A program made the position numbers and the translations under genes. The notes under the pieces were generated by a model that was not told the origin of the DNA, made no database searches, and worked only from the letters and a program-made list of their open reading frames with translations. Of a DNA stretch of 64,000 nucleotides, positions 9,560 to 20,622 are shown in pieces (the first letter of the stretch is position 1; each line of letters starts with the position of its first letter). Source of the DNA: Flammulina velutipes (taxonomy: Eukaryota > Basidiomycota > Agaricomycetes > Agaricales > Physalacriaceae); contig CM022370.1 of the NCBI GenBank assembly GCA_011800155.1, positions 3,038,001 to 3,102,000 of the forward strand, written 5' to 3'.

Positions 9560-11640
9560 TTCATCATATCCTTACATAGATGGATCGTACCTTGTGTGTA
9601 GCATACTTGACTTAGATCTTGTGATGATGCACTAATTTGACTTGTTTGCTAGCGCTACACCTAATTCTATAAATCTCACGTCGTCCCCTATTTAATGCCC
9701 AACATATTGCAGTCGTCTGCCGGGATATGCCATATGTCCCCGTAGACAGATGAAGTGTTGTCAAATGACAAACAATGTGCTTGGGCTCGATGACGCCGAT
9801 GGCTCCTGTTCTACGACTGTCGTTTGAAGTGCGGGAAACAAGGGATATGGGGTCCGACTGAGGTCTTCTGATGGGAGTAGTTCGAGCAGGCGAACGACGA
9901 AAAAGGTGCAAACGACGTTGAGGAGTGGTGTTTGCGTCGTCTATGACACCAACACGCGAGCTCTGGCTGTCCATAGGGTCCCGAAACGGAATCGAACTAC
10001 TTCCAGCATGATTGTGTCGACAGTTGAATGTGCGATCGCCCAGAGTGATCTTCTCTAAACGAATGGCGGTACGTAGAAATAGCCAACTGTACGGTTTGCT
10101 GGACTCGACATAGCTGTGCTATGGCTGACCTGTGGACTGCACATACAACAAGAGCAGGTTGTATTGGGTATCAGACAGTTGTTTTCCTTTCGCAAGCAGA
10201 TGGAGAGCTGTAGCGTCGTCGACTGTAGAGGTTTTTGGGCGTTCAGAAGGGAAAAGTAAAGGAAAAACGGAAACCGGGCTACGAGAGACTGAGTGTTGTA
10301 GTTCGAGTGGGGTACGTAGATGAGTTTGTCGTTGGTAGGGAGGGTTTTCTACAAAGGCTCGTTACACGAATTAGATTTTCCGGACTTGCTCCAGATGATC
10401 GTCGTGGGCTTCAGTGCATCGTCCGGTTCTGCATCGATCAGTGTGTAGCATTTTGGACAACATATGGTCCGCTTGATCTGACTTCTCCTATGTCCAGGTG
10501 GTTGTAGACTGTTCGTATGTCCTGCGGAACATTGACTGAGGACTCCTTCTCCGGATACATCATGGCCAAGGGCGCGGATGGTAGTGCGTACGATGACAAT
10601 GATTGTCGACATAATGAAACCGAGATCTTTCGCAACACCATTGACAAGGCTACGACAGGCACCGCCTTGCTAATCCACGCTAGAAGAATGCAGGAATGGT
10701 TGGAAATCGGTGCAAAGACTGGAAATGAATGAGTTAGCATTGCTCTATATTCAGTGTTGGAGTTCCACGCACTGGCAGTCAAGTTGACTTTGGTAGGGGT
10801 TTGCATAACGTATACCTTCTTCGCTCTTGTGCTTGACGTGTTTTTCTTCGCCAGTCTCCCGCTTCTCTTGTTTGCAAACGTGGTCCCGATGAGTCGATCC
10901 AGAAACTCATTTGCCAATCCAAAAGGCTGTCGTGTTGGTCGACCCATTGCTCTTTCGAATCCTACCAACGACACAGATTTCTTCCCATCATCCGGACGTG
11001 AGGAATGGGTCGACAGATGCACGTTGGACTCCAGATGAACTAGGCACCCCGATGGAGGAGGTGTCGAAAGGTTTGGTAGCTAGCTGGATATGTGACATAT
11101 TGTAGTCCGTGTCGGTGCCCTCTCGTAGATCGGGATGCCAGTGCTGGAATCCAGCTTGTGCCACCTCAACAACCGTATTACGAACGTGCGTGGCCTGAGT
11201 GAGTTTACGAGCTTGCGGGACAGTCTTTTTGTTGCCTTTTTCATATTCCTCAAAAACTTCTCAGCCGAGGCGTGTCATCCTGAGTTGTTGCATGCAAGAC
11301 GTCCAGTCTTTGGCAGTGTACCCGTCAGCAAAGGTCTGCCTATCGTCCGCTGTGGCTGATATAGGTGGTTTCTGGGAGTTGAGGGCGAGCCACAAGATCC
11401 GAATATGAAGATGATAGAAGGCAGTCTGTTAGACATGATATGAGTTTTTTTATGTTTCTTCCGAAAATTAACGTACTGTAAGGCCAAGTTCGTCCGTCTT
11501 TTTGCGGTATTCGTAAGGAGCGAGCTTCGATTGCCGGCCAGCGTCGAGATTGTCTTTGTTTCCGGATGACATGGTCCGGACAGACGAGAAGATCCTATAG
11601 AGTCCTCGGTTCTGACGATGGCCAAAATGTGGGATGAAAG
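9560..11640 (-). pseudogene. Degenerate CACTA/Tnp2-type transposase relic plus an unidentified upstream exon
   Basis: The minus strand between about 11020 and 10349 keeps recognisable parts of a basidiomycete Tnp2-type transposase: NVPQDIRTVYNHLDI followed, in another frame, by ICCPKCYTLI and, further on, CNEPL. This matches in order the segment IPKDPHTLERDF ... YICCPACYSLYP ... CGENL of the full-length copy at 42.9-47.3 kb. The frame changes repeatedly and the DDE core is missing. Upstream, an ATG at about 11571 opens an exon (MSSGNKDNLDAGRQSKLAP...) with a good donor near 11480; I cannot say whether it belongs to the same relic. 9612-9974 has a further open stretch of no recognised identity. 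Confidence 0.5.
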
Positions 11641-11990
11641 AGCTCGGGTTGAGTTCGGTTTTTATGAATCCGTTGCGACACGATCGAAATACCCCACTGA
11701 CAGGAGGTAATCATAGCATGCGCAGATTCTTGGGATTGATTTAGTACACGTGGGCAAAGATATAACTACTGGTGTCCCGTACCTGCCACCGACGTTGGTG
11801 TAAGCGCTTATGCTGCGTGCCGACCTGTTGCCTCCTGACTTCCTTACTTTAGTTCATGTTCTTCAATTTATATTTTTCAACATTTACACAATTCATTGCA
11901 TACACACTCAATGAGTGCGCATACAGGTAATGGTGGTTGCAGACGACGACGGAAATGTTAGGTAAGCTTTTTCGACCAATAGATGAAGCT

Positions 11991-12042
11991 CATCCATCAA
12001 ACGACTTGCGCGGAATTATCCGCGCAAGTCGTTTGATGGATG
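11991..12042. repeat. Perfect 24-bp inverted repeat with 4-nt loop
   Basis: Left arm 11991-12014 and right arm 12019-12042 are exact reverse complements, separated by ATTA. The hairpin is bracketed by a 13-bp direct repeat TTAGGTAAGCTTT (11958-11970 and 12067-12079). It lies just upstream of the KOW-repeat gene, inside its possible first intron (11927-12196). Confidence 0.95.
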
Positions 12043-12204
12043 TGCAGTAATGCCTGGGTGTGAGAATTAGGTAAGCTTTCCAATTCTCCTTTTGCGCCAC
12101 CAGCATCTATATACCTATCCTGCTATTCGTAACTCTCATTGCCGGTATATAAACACAAATCTCTGAGCGTCTGGAATACATAAATCAAATTTGCAGGGCC
12201 CGTC

Positions 12205-15130
12205 ATGCCAGTTCGCCCAATTCAGAATCCGTTCATTGACGATGAGGCTCGAGAAAATGACAGTGAACTTGAAGAAGACGGTGAATTGTTCTACTAACTC
12301 ACGTGGAGATGAAGCTAACTCTTCTTAGACCTCGACAACTTCTTGGACGACAACACAGACGCTCCAAGCGGGCAGGTCGCTGTACATAGTATGGGAACAA
12401 GTGGCAATGAACACGGTACACCGCCTTCCTTCGTGACAAGGCTGCAAGGCATCATCGACGCGTATTCGCAACGCCCCATCCATCCCACAAAGGCAGCAGA
12501 GAGAGACGACGAAGACGGCGGCAACGTCAAAGAGGACAGTAACTCTGAGAGCGATGGTGACTCTGTACATATGGGAGATGGAGCTGCACATTTGCGTGTA
12601 GCTGCTGAGGAAATAGCAGATCGCCCCGACGTTGGCATACTGTGCTACAATCTTCGTTTCGTACGTGGGTTCTTTACATTGTTATGTATCTACTCATCTC
12701 CTGCTAACAGGGAGATACACGACACATCTTGCGCAGAGTGGAACACATCTCTGGCATGCGCGATCTAATGTGCGATTCTTGGATTACGCATGATGTCGGG
12801 TCCTCTCGTCATTTATATGTCGTTTTCTTGGCCGACGAATCAACGAATCTAGACACCAAACTAGCGAAGCTCACAAGCGTTTGGAATATCGGAGATTCTG
12901 CTCTAAACCTCGAGGACGATGTGGATCAAGCATTCTTATCAATGGCTAGTGCATTTATCGCTATTCACGGGTGCTTGGAGAAGCTCCCCAGACTGTTAGA
13001 CACACGGTCTGTCCGTCCCATTTTGGACCGTGAAGATCGCGTCACTACCCTCCTGGCACGCGTGCGCCGGCGCCGCCGTATGGATTGGGCTGGAAAATGG
13101 GTGGTAATCCGCGGCGGCGACTATGATGGAGATGTGGGCTTTGTGCGTCCTGGCCCTGCCATCTGGGACATCATTGGGAGTCGGGGCAGCTGGGTGGAAG
13201 TTTTCGTAGTGCCACGAGTATTACACGAACCCAAACTCCCTGATTGTATTCACGCCATCAGCGAAAATGGCAAGCAACATACTTTGAGTAACACGGAAGG
13301 ACAGATGAAGCGGCTCCGGTCAGAGAGAAATCCTTCCGTCGGTCGCCTGGATCCTCGTCTTTTGGTAGATCCCACGAATCTGACCCTTACAACCGAAGGA
13401 AGAGGCTTCCAGGTGTACGAGGAATTTGGCCGCAGAGTCTTCGCCACAGACCTTGAACTCATTCGAGTCCGGCCGAGATGCCTCACTCTTGCTCTGATGA
13501 CTCCATGGCCTTTACGCCTGAAGTTCCAAGCATCGGAGAATTCGCAGATCGACAAAGCGACCTTACCACCTCCGACAATTTCCAAGCTCGAAGAAGATGA
13601 GCGCGTTATTCATGTGCCAAAACGTTGGGTGGGATACATGATAGAATGGCGAGGGGAAGAAATTCTGGCCTACAGCGTTACAGATGGAGTCAGGGAAGAA
13701 CGTCTGATCCCAGCTTCAGAAACCCAGAAGTATTTCGATGTAGGAGAGTACGTCGAGGTGGTCATATATTCTGAATCCTCTACGGAAGTTGCTGGCTCTG
13801 GGTGGGTTATACAGAACATACGGGGATCGCTTCTGGAGATATTTGCTCATCGTCTCACACCAGAGGGGTACAGAGGAGAGGCCAGTTGCGCAATTATCAG
13901 ACACGTCGTCCATTGCTGAAAATCAATCCAGATGTATGACATTGAGCCAAACTTCTGTCGCGCCACTACTGGCTTCTGGAACGGTCCCAACGCCCTACTT
14001 CGTCACGTTCCTGGAGCACCTCCCTTGGTTGACATTTCTACTGTACGGCCGCAGGTCAATCTGCCGCATCACATGACCCTTCCGGACTACCATACCGGAC
14101 TTATTCCCTGGAAAAATGTGAATGTGATAGTCACTGGGAAGCATCAGTTCAAAGGACAGCGAGCGAACGTTGTAGATGTCAGTATCACGCCAGGTGCCAC
14201 GAAATCGGGATTACGAATTTCAGTGATCATGTACAATTCGGTTGCACGCACTTCATTTCATGAGAATCTGGACTATGCTGACGTGCTTGACGAAAGGTAA
14301 GTTGTTTTTTGTTTTGTTCACGTATCAACGTCTGAATTTTTATTTTATTCTAAAGAACGGGATGGCCTTTACGTGTAGCGTATCCATTGAGTCCTCGCCA
14401 CGTTCATGTCGGTTTCTGCGGCGACAAGGAGGACTGGCATCAGGAAATGGTTCGCTACTTCGGTCGAACCTATACCCTGAAAGATATCCACAACACCCTT
14501 CCACCGACTCTGAAGTTCGATACCTCTGGGGGGGGCGCATCCGCCTCAAACATCCTAGAAAGAGCGAAGCCGGAAGATTACTGGATAGGCCACGACTTTC
14601 TCAATGGTGTTGTGGTGCAGGTATTTCGCAAGAGCTCCCGGGCGGCCAAACCGAGAAGCATACCCGTTATGTATAGGGCCTCCAGAACAGCTGGAATGCC
14701 AGGTGAAATCTACGAGATAGATCTTCAAAAAGGAGGCATGAGGAAGGGAGGGCCACTGCCTCCTCAGGATCTTATTCCTCAACATCCGGGCCCGCGACCC
14801 ACTGCAGGGAAATGTTGGATGGTACTGGAGGGACCTTGGCAGGGAACGTATGTACGACCTATCAGGTACATCCAGCATGCAGAGCAGTTCGAAGGACCGA
14901 GCGAGAAGACTGTCCCACATTGGGAATTATTCGAGGTGATACGAGAAGCTGGGAATGCATTTGCGGACGTCCCGACCGACAGGAGGCTGTTGATACGTGA
15001 TGACCACCTTATTGTGATAGGAGATAATCATCGGACTGTGCAGCTCAACAAACACCTGCAAGACCGCAAAGTCACGTCCCGCGTTGAGCCCGATAATCCA
15101 TGGATAGTACAATCATACGAGCGTACATAA
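12205..15130 (+). CDS. KOW-repeat (SPT5-like) protein with one in-frame TGA
   Basis: Exons 12205-12280, 12329-12660, 12711-14296 and 14356-15130 add up to exactly 923 codons. A KOW motif is clear at about residue 262 (GKWVVIRGGDYDGDVGFVR); two more KOW-like segments follow near 602 (VNVIVTGKHQFKGQRANVV) and 815 (GKCWMVLEGPWQGTYVRPI). The N-terminus is acidic, as in SPT5. KOW domains bind RNA or protein; SPT5 is the elongation factor that clamps RNA polymerase II, and basidiomycetes carry many divergent SPT5-like KOW genes, often near transposons. Odd point: codon 539 (13917-13919) is TGA, and the frame then stays open to the true end. No plausible intron removes it, so the gene is either a very recent pseudogene or makes a shorter protein. 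An alternative upstream start exists: ATG at 11911-11926 spliced (GTAATG...TTTGCAG, 270 nt) to 12197 adds MSAHTGPV in frame. A TATATAAA-like box lies near 12147. Confidence 0.65.
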
Positions 15131-15346
15131 TTGTAGTCATGAACTTTTACATTAGATAAATAAATGGATATCTTCTTGAACAAGCCCCCGGAGTGAGGCC
15201 CGTGTAAGTTTCAACATAACCGTGGTGAGTTGTGATATCTAATGACTGATGCTCACTTTGCGTCCTAGATCCTGAGTAACGTTCAATATCGAGGGTTTGT
15301 GCAAGACATTCAAGGCATGATTAAATCATTACAGAGACTATATGAA

Positions 15347-16498
15347 TCAATAACGATTAAGACAGCGCGTGGGTGGTTCGAAAAATCCCTCCATATTGGC
15401 GACGGGGCACAGAGGGCTTGGATGTGACCAGCTCGTGCAATTATCGCACTCCCAGTCAATGCATTTCCCCAAACCTCGGGCTGCAAGGAAGAATGTTGCT
15501 GCTTTCCGGATCCAATCGCGGAACTCGTCGAAGAAAACCATATCGTTGCTCGGTATATGCATATAGAGGTGGAAAAGGGAGCGCGCGCGCCCTCCCGAGC
15601 TGATCATGACGCCCTCGACAACTATGGTGTTGAGCACCGCGTCAATTTTGTATCGAGCCGTTTCCTCGTCCGTGATGTTGGCAGGGACTTCCATATCAAC
15701 ACCGTTCATCATCTCCAGGAATCTGGGCTCGGACGCGAAAACCAAGATGATCCTCTGTCGGACTTCTTCATTGACCATCGTATCAACGCCAGGGAAGTGC
15801 ATTCCATCAATTGTCATGATGTACGTCGGGACGGTGTTATCGTAAGAGACAATGAAGATAGTCTCCTCGGGGGTGTTGAGAAACTCTCGATCTACCAACT
15901 CAGTGGCGACAGCGGCGGTGAGATTGGACACCAAAAAAACACTCCATGTATCTCGGTGTTCGCTCTCGAGTGCTGATATGAGCACCCTCACCCTCGACAC
16001 TCCTAGGCTGCCTTCAATCATCTCTTTTATCATCATCTCCGCGCTGTAACTGTCCTTGACCTCGATCATCGTTGGCTTCCAGAAGTAGGCGATAACCTTT
16101 TGGCCTGGCAGTCGGTCCCAATTCGCAAGTTGGCCTTTGAGAATTCTGGATAAGATGATATCCTTCGTCCACCTATCAACGACAAGAGGAGAACCGAGAG
16201 CCCTGGAATTGCAAGGCATTGTCTGGAGCGATTCACTTGCCTCGATCGGTGGACCGAGCTCGGCATCGTCCACGTACTCCGGGGGATTGTCCTCGTAGAG
16301 AGGGAGGTCACGGATTGACGGTGTATGTGGGACGATTGAGGTGGGTGGCAGCGAACCATCGGGAACTGGGTAGGTATTTTTCTCTGACTACTCCTCTAGT
16401 TGAAGAACGTTTCTCTTACCTTGGCTGTCAGAGGATATTCTCGGGAGAGCGACTGATCTGTGAAAGAGATTCCGTAGATAGCGCATTCTGCCGGGCAT
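15347..16498 (-). CDS. Zinc-knuckle (CCHC) protein, paralog copy 2
   Basis: Two exons on the minus strand, 16498-16420 and 16365-15347, with a 54-nt GTAAGA...CCCAG intron; 366 codons (365 aa). It parallels the 371-aa gene at 8382-9556 in length, intron position near the N-terminus, internal blocks (VVDRW, LPGQKVIAY, SLGVSRVRV, LVSNLT) and the C-terminal knuckle C333-x2-C336-x4-H341-x4-C346. The two genes point toward each other with the KOW gene and Tnp2 relic between them. The start was chosen because the exon 1 frame (MPGRMRYLRNLFHRS...) splices cleanly to the conserved part. Function unknown; RNA or ssDNA binding is inferred from the knuckle only. Confidence 0.75.
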
Positions 16499-16861
16499 TG
16501 TTTTGTTCTTGAAGATGTTCAGGAAGTATTTCGTGAAAGAACGTCAATAATTGTGAGTGATCTATTTCATCGGATATCGACGCGTGTTTAAAATGTGTTC
16601 AGGTCTCTGATCCGGAAATGATCACGTGACAGTATTTCACTGTGGCACGAACATGAGCCAGTTATGATGATTCGGAAACGTACTGCCAGTTACAATAGAT
16701 CGGATATTCCGTACCAGACAAAAGTCGATTGTGGATTATTTCGACCCGTCAAAGGTAAATGTGTGCGTCAAGCTTCACCATGTAGATTCTCTCTTTTATC
16801 AAAATCACATATAAACCATCATTAATTATTCCTTGGTCTACACAAGTAGGGCCCGCCGACA

Positions 16862-16908
16862 TTTCGGTCGAAAAAAACCGTTTCGTTACCAGCTGCAAAT
16901 ACACTCTA
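16862..16908 (+). repeat. Dispersed 45-bp repeat, copy A
   Basis: Begins TTTCGGTCGAAAAAAACCG and ends ACCAGCTGCAAATACACTCTA. The same unit is found inverted at 19705-19749 and direct at 19941-19986. Copies A and B face each other across 2.9 kb that contains the RING gene, the arrangement expected for terminal inverted repeats. Confidence 0.85.
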
Positions 16909-17079
16909 TTGTTTGAAACAGAACCCTGGTGGTGTACCGTGTACAGTAACGGTGGCACCGCATGAGAATGCACCCGTGGGATGATTGCTTTGTACAAATT
17001 ACACCCGAATATCAAGTCAAACGTAACCAGTCATTCTGAGAGTAGAGATGAAATAAGATGGTAGGTAAATAGGGTGAAA

Positions 17080-18025
17080 TCAAGAGAAAAATAGAGCGAA
17101 TGGTTTGTGAGTTGAAGCTGAGGCCTTCCTCTTGTCGCGAACCTTTGGCAGGCTGGCGTCGCCGTCTGCTTGTGTTACCATCTCTACAAGATTCTTCAGA
17201 GCAAAACTCTCGGTGGGTGGCTTTGTGACGTGTTCGCGGCAGGTGGGACATGAATATGACGGTCCGTCAGTGTCGAGTTGCTTTAAAAGGTTGATCAAGT
17301 TCTTGGGGACGAACTGGTCATAGTGAATGATCTCCCGAATATAGGCTGGAGTAGCTATAGGAGCGTTGGGATTGTATCGGGGATGCGTCGTGATGTACTC
17401 ATGGCGCACAGCCTTAAACCAGTCGACAAGACATGTTTGGCAGAATGTGTGGCCACAATCGGAAAGACTGGTGAAAGTTAGAGAAGGATGCTACAGCTGA
17501 ATGATAAAAGGGACGCACACGTATGGTTGCCACATCTTCTCAGTGCATATCTCACAGCATATAATGTCTCTTAACTGATCAGTTGCCTTTCAAAAAGTGA
17601 GCTAAAGTTCTTGTGGCGAATAAGGACACACTAGTATACCAGACCCTGCTTCTGATGATTTATTCTTGGATTCTGCGACTTTGAGCGCTTCATCGAGACA
17701 AGCTTTGTCCTTGCATAGCTTTTGATTCTTTATTGCAAGTCTGTCCTTTTCCTATAGGTGGTAAGTGATATAAAATACGGTGGACATATACGATGGAGCG
17801 TACCCTTCTCATTTTTCTGAGCTGTTGTTTGAGGTTCGCAGCCTTCGACGATTCGTCAATCGGCACATCATCGTCAGAGTCGGATGATATTTCGATGACT
17901 CCGGATGATGCGGGTAGGTGTTTCTGTGTTTCTGTGGCATCTGCACGATCAATATTCGACCGTTGGACGCGCGCAGCGACAGGGGAGCCCTCAGGTCGCG
18001 ACCTTGCGGGACGTGTAGGTGGCAT
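17080..18025 (-). CDS. Coiled-coil RING-finger protein, probable E3 ubiquitin ligase
   Basis: Four exons (18025-17804, 17751-17632, 17586-17519, 17467-17080) give 265 aa. The N-terminus is basic then acidic/Ser-rich (EISSDSDDD), followed by a Lys/Glu-rich coiled coil at about residues 62-108. The RING has C125-x2-C128, C141-x-H143-x2-C146-x2-C149 and C210-x2-C213, a full C3HC4 set. RING domains recruit an E2 enzyme and promote ubiquitin transfer. The loop between C149 and C210 is 60 residues, longer than the textbook RING limit but seen in some fungal RING proteins. The last exon junction (donor GTGCGT, phase 2) was chosen because it restores LSDCGHTFC. The gene lies between inverted repeats at 16862 and 19705. 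A second gene of the same design is at 62409-63445. Confidence 0.8.
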
Positions 18026-18029
18026 TAGG

Positions 18030-19700
18030 GTGGGTTGTTTTTGTCGATTTATTGATTGGTTTTAGACTTGGAGTCAGCGAAAGCGCGCGCGCGATTTCAA
18101 CGTTGCAACTTTGACTGTACTGCGTGTAGCGTGTGCGTAGCAGTAGAGCTACCGGATGTCCAGGTCCGGAAATGCGACGTCTGACGTATGTCTGACTGGT
18201 CTGATAATGTGCCGAGATAAGATGGGCATCATCGTTGTTCGCTAAGTAGTAAGGGAAGACAAGTTAGACCTTCGTTGTTTCTGAATAATAGTAAAAAAGA
18301 TACGTGCGATGACTTTTGGTGCGCAAGTATCTACTCAACCCTTCCATGTCGTCAGTGGAACAGATCTTCGAAGCATATCATTTGAAGAGGAGCAATCGGA
18401 ATATCCCGGAAGATGGGTCGGCGGCTACGTATCCTACTGCGGTTAAGGATTAGTCAGATTTTTTGGCCTTTGTCTCAAACGACGACGTACCAAATGAACC
18501 CGACGCCGTCAGACGGAAAGCAAGCAATGCTATAGTGAGTTCTGTGCGACGCATATTGAACATTATAGTATGGTGCCTAACGTTACCTTCCCACCATGTC
18601 TGATTTGGGTGCGTGCGTGCACTTCTGCTCATCGTCCACCTCTCTCCATTGCGTCTAGTCTCTTGGATGAAAACGAGGCCAGCAGAGGCTCAATCAGCAA
18701 GCGAGGTGGTGGAGTAACCTACGCTCGACGCACATTCTTCGATGAAGTCAATCGGATGGCGCTTTGCTATATGGTGCATCGTTTGACCTCCTTTATAGCA
18801 TCTTCGCGTGTGTGTACTCTTCCTACCTACACGACGTCCAACTGATTTGACTGAGTAGACGGGACGCCCTGCGAATGTAATACTCTAGCAGTACCTCGAC
18901 GACGGCGTTTGAACCACATGACAACGAGCTTCCATCTTCCTGGCTGTACGTAGCTATGAGCTTTCGATTTAGACTGACGCGTTTTATTCACGTCGCTGCC
19001 TGCTGCTGCTGGAAGCCGCATGAGCCAATTACCTACGTGATCCACGGTTTGGTTCAAATCCGGGCTCTCAGTCAAACTCGCCTCCAACTTCTCTCCGCCT
19101 CATTAACCACCTTCACCGCTCCAAGACTTGTCTCTCGTCCTTCGAAACTCTGACAGTCTTTACTCGGAGATGGCCCAACTCGATGCGAGGCCTTCTAGGT
19201 GCATGGTCTTATTACTTTATAATTGTCCCTACCCATATCTTAACTATTCCCATTCAAAGTGTTCAATGTGGCGACTTTCTCAAGTTGTTTCCTTCATACT
19301 ACTGAGCGCCTCAATTTACCCTGACCGTGCCGTCGCTGCCAGGCGAGGCTCATAACTTTGGGTTCTTGTTTGGTATGTTTCTCTTCCACACTCCCCTTGA
19401 CAGCTGACATTACATAGATATCGCATGGTTACATCTCCTCGCCGCCTGTAACTACTTCCCATCTCCCTCTGTCGCCCCATCGTTCCGCGTGGACGTCACC
19501 TTCCGGTTCGCATGCAGCGGTGTATGCCTGTATCTCGTCCCTCGCCTCTACTATAACCTTTCCAGATTATTGTACATGTACCAGTAACTATCGTACTGCC
19601 AATGTTGGTTTTGTAGCTGCAATCTGAATTTTTTACAACCTTTTTTAATTTGTCCAATTTTATCGCCAGGGGAAAAACAGTGGATGTAAAAATGAAAGGA
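18030..19700. other. No supported gene; short unassigned ORFs
   Basis: Short open stretches occur on both strands, for example a plus-strand run from an ATG near 18345 (MSSVEQIFEAYHLKRSNRN) and a minus-strand run at 18827-19087 with a basic patch (WFKRRRRG). None shows a recognised domain or a convincing splice chain. Confidence 0.3.
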
Positions 19701-19704
19701 GGAT

Positions 19705-19749
19705 TAGAGTGTATTTGCAGCTGGTATCGAAACAAAAGTCCGGTCGAAA
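19705..19749 (-). repeat. Dispersed 45-bp repeat, copy B (inverted)
   Basis: Reverse complement of the 16862-16908 unit; the 29 bases from GTTTCGATACCAGCTGCAA to the CACTCTA end are almost identical and the outer 15 bases are more diverged. Orientation is opposite to copies A and C. Confidence 0.85.
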
Positions 19750-19940
19750 CATTAGTGATCTAGGTCGAAATGAATTACTCCACAGTGTGGCGGATCCTTT
19801 GTGCAGGCATAGTCCTCACACCTCACGAGCTCGGTCAAGTTGCCAGTAGCATTCAGAGCCAGTCCCAAAGCTGTAAGTGTAGTGCCCTTCTGTTGTATCG
19901 GCGGTTCCACAATACATTTGATGGGTCAAAAAGTATTATA

Positions 19941-19986
19941 TTTCGGTCGAAAAAACCCTTTCGATACCAGCTGCAAATACATTCTA
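19941..19986 (+). repeat. Dispersed 45-bp repeat, copy C
   Basis: Same unit as 16862-16908 (TTTCGGTCGAAAAAACC, then TTTCGATACCAGCTGCAA). It lies 190 bp from the inverted copy B and is followed within 25 bp by a 25-bp palindrome. Confidence 0.85.
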
Positions 19987-20008
19987 TTATCATCTTTTGT
20001 ACATTCAC

Positions 20009-20033
20009 GGAGAATGTCCTGAGGACATTCTCC
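20009..20033. repeat. 25-bp palindrome
   Basis: GGAGAATGTCCT and AGGACATTCTCC are exact inverted copies around a single G. No coding frame here; it lies just downstream of repeat copy C and upstream of the zinc-knuckle relic. Confidence 0.9.
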
Positions 20034-20081
20034 CGGAAGGCCCCCCCTGACTCATGATTTTTATCCTGGGGACTCTCGAGA

Positions 20082-20297
20082 TCAAATACATAGTATTCCA
20101 AGCCCAGATGCAATCATGTCATTCCTGCTACATCCCTTGGATATCAGTTCACAGGCGTGGTTATGAGTCGGGACGATGCAGATGATGTCCTCGCGCGCGT
20201 TCAAGAACTCTAGATCCACCAATTGGGCAGCGACGGTGGCGGTGAGGTTAGACACATGCTCAGCTTGCAATATTCGAATTCGTTCGTCCATTGCCAT
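20082..20297 (-). pseudogene. Fragment of a third copy of the zinc-knuckle gene family
   Basis: The minus strand contains HVSNLTATVAAQLVDLEFLN followed by an IICIV motif, matching LVSNLTAAVATELVDREFLN and TIFIVSY of the gene at 15347-16498. The match covers only about 50 residues; neither the N-terminus nor the zinc knuckle is present nearby. A truncated dead copy. Confidence 0.7.
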
Positions 20298-20622
20298 TCA
20301 TGACTGGCACAGAATTAACCCCCGAGATCATTCACGATCAGACGTACGCAACAGACTTTTAAGTACTTAGAATAGTCATCGTGGTCAGGTACAAGGTAAG
20401 TGTCGCATCTCGGTATACAACGCACGTACAAGAGAGCAAAACAAGGTGATTATAAGTTAGCACTAATCGATAACAATTCAGCCCCGTTGTCCTCGCCATA
20501 AATGCCCGACTCAGGGCTGGAAATGCCCTCACGATTGCAGCACGACTTGAGTGCGGCTCAGATTGGACACTCTGTTGACGCTTCTCCTTCTCCCATCACA
20601 ACGGCCTGGAGCTCCAAGCGCA

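Noticed and set aside
9960..10020. tRNA-like T-arm string (GTTCGATTCC) on the minus strand
   Set aside because: No matching stems, anticodon arm or acceptor pairing could be built around it.
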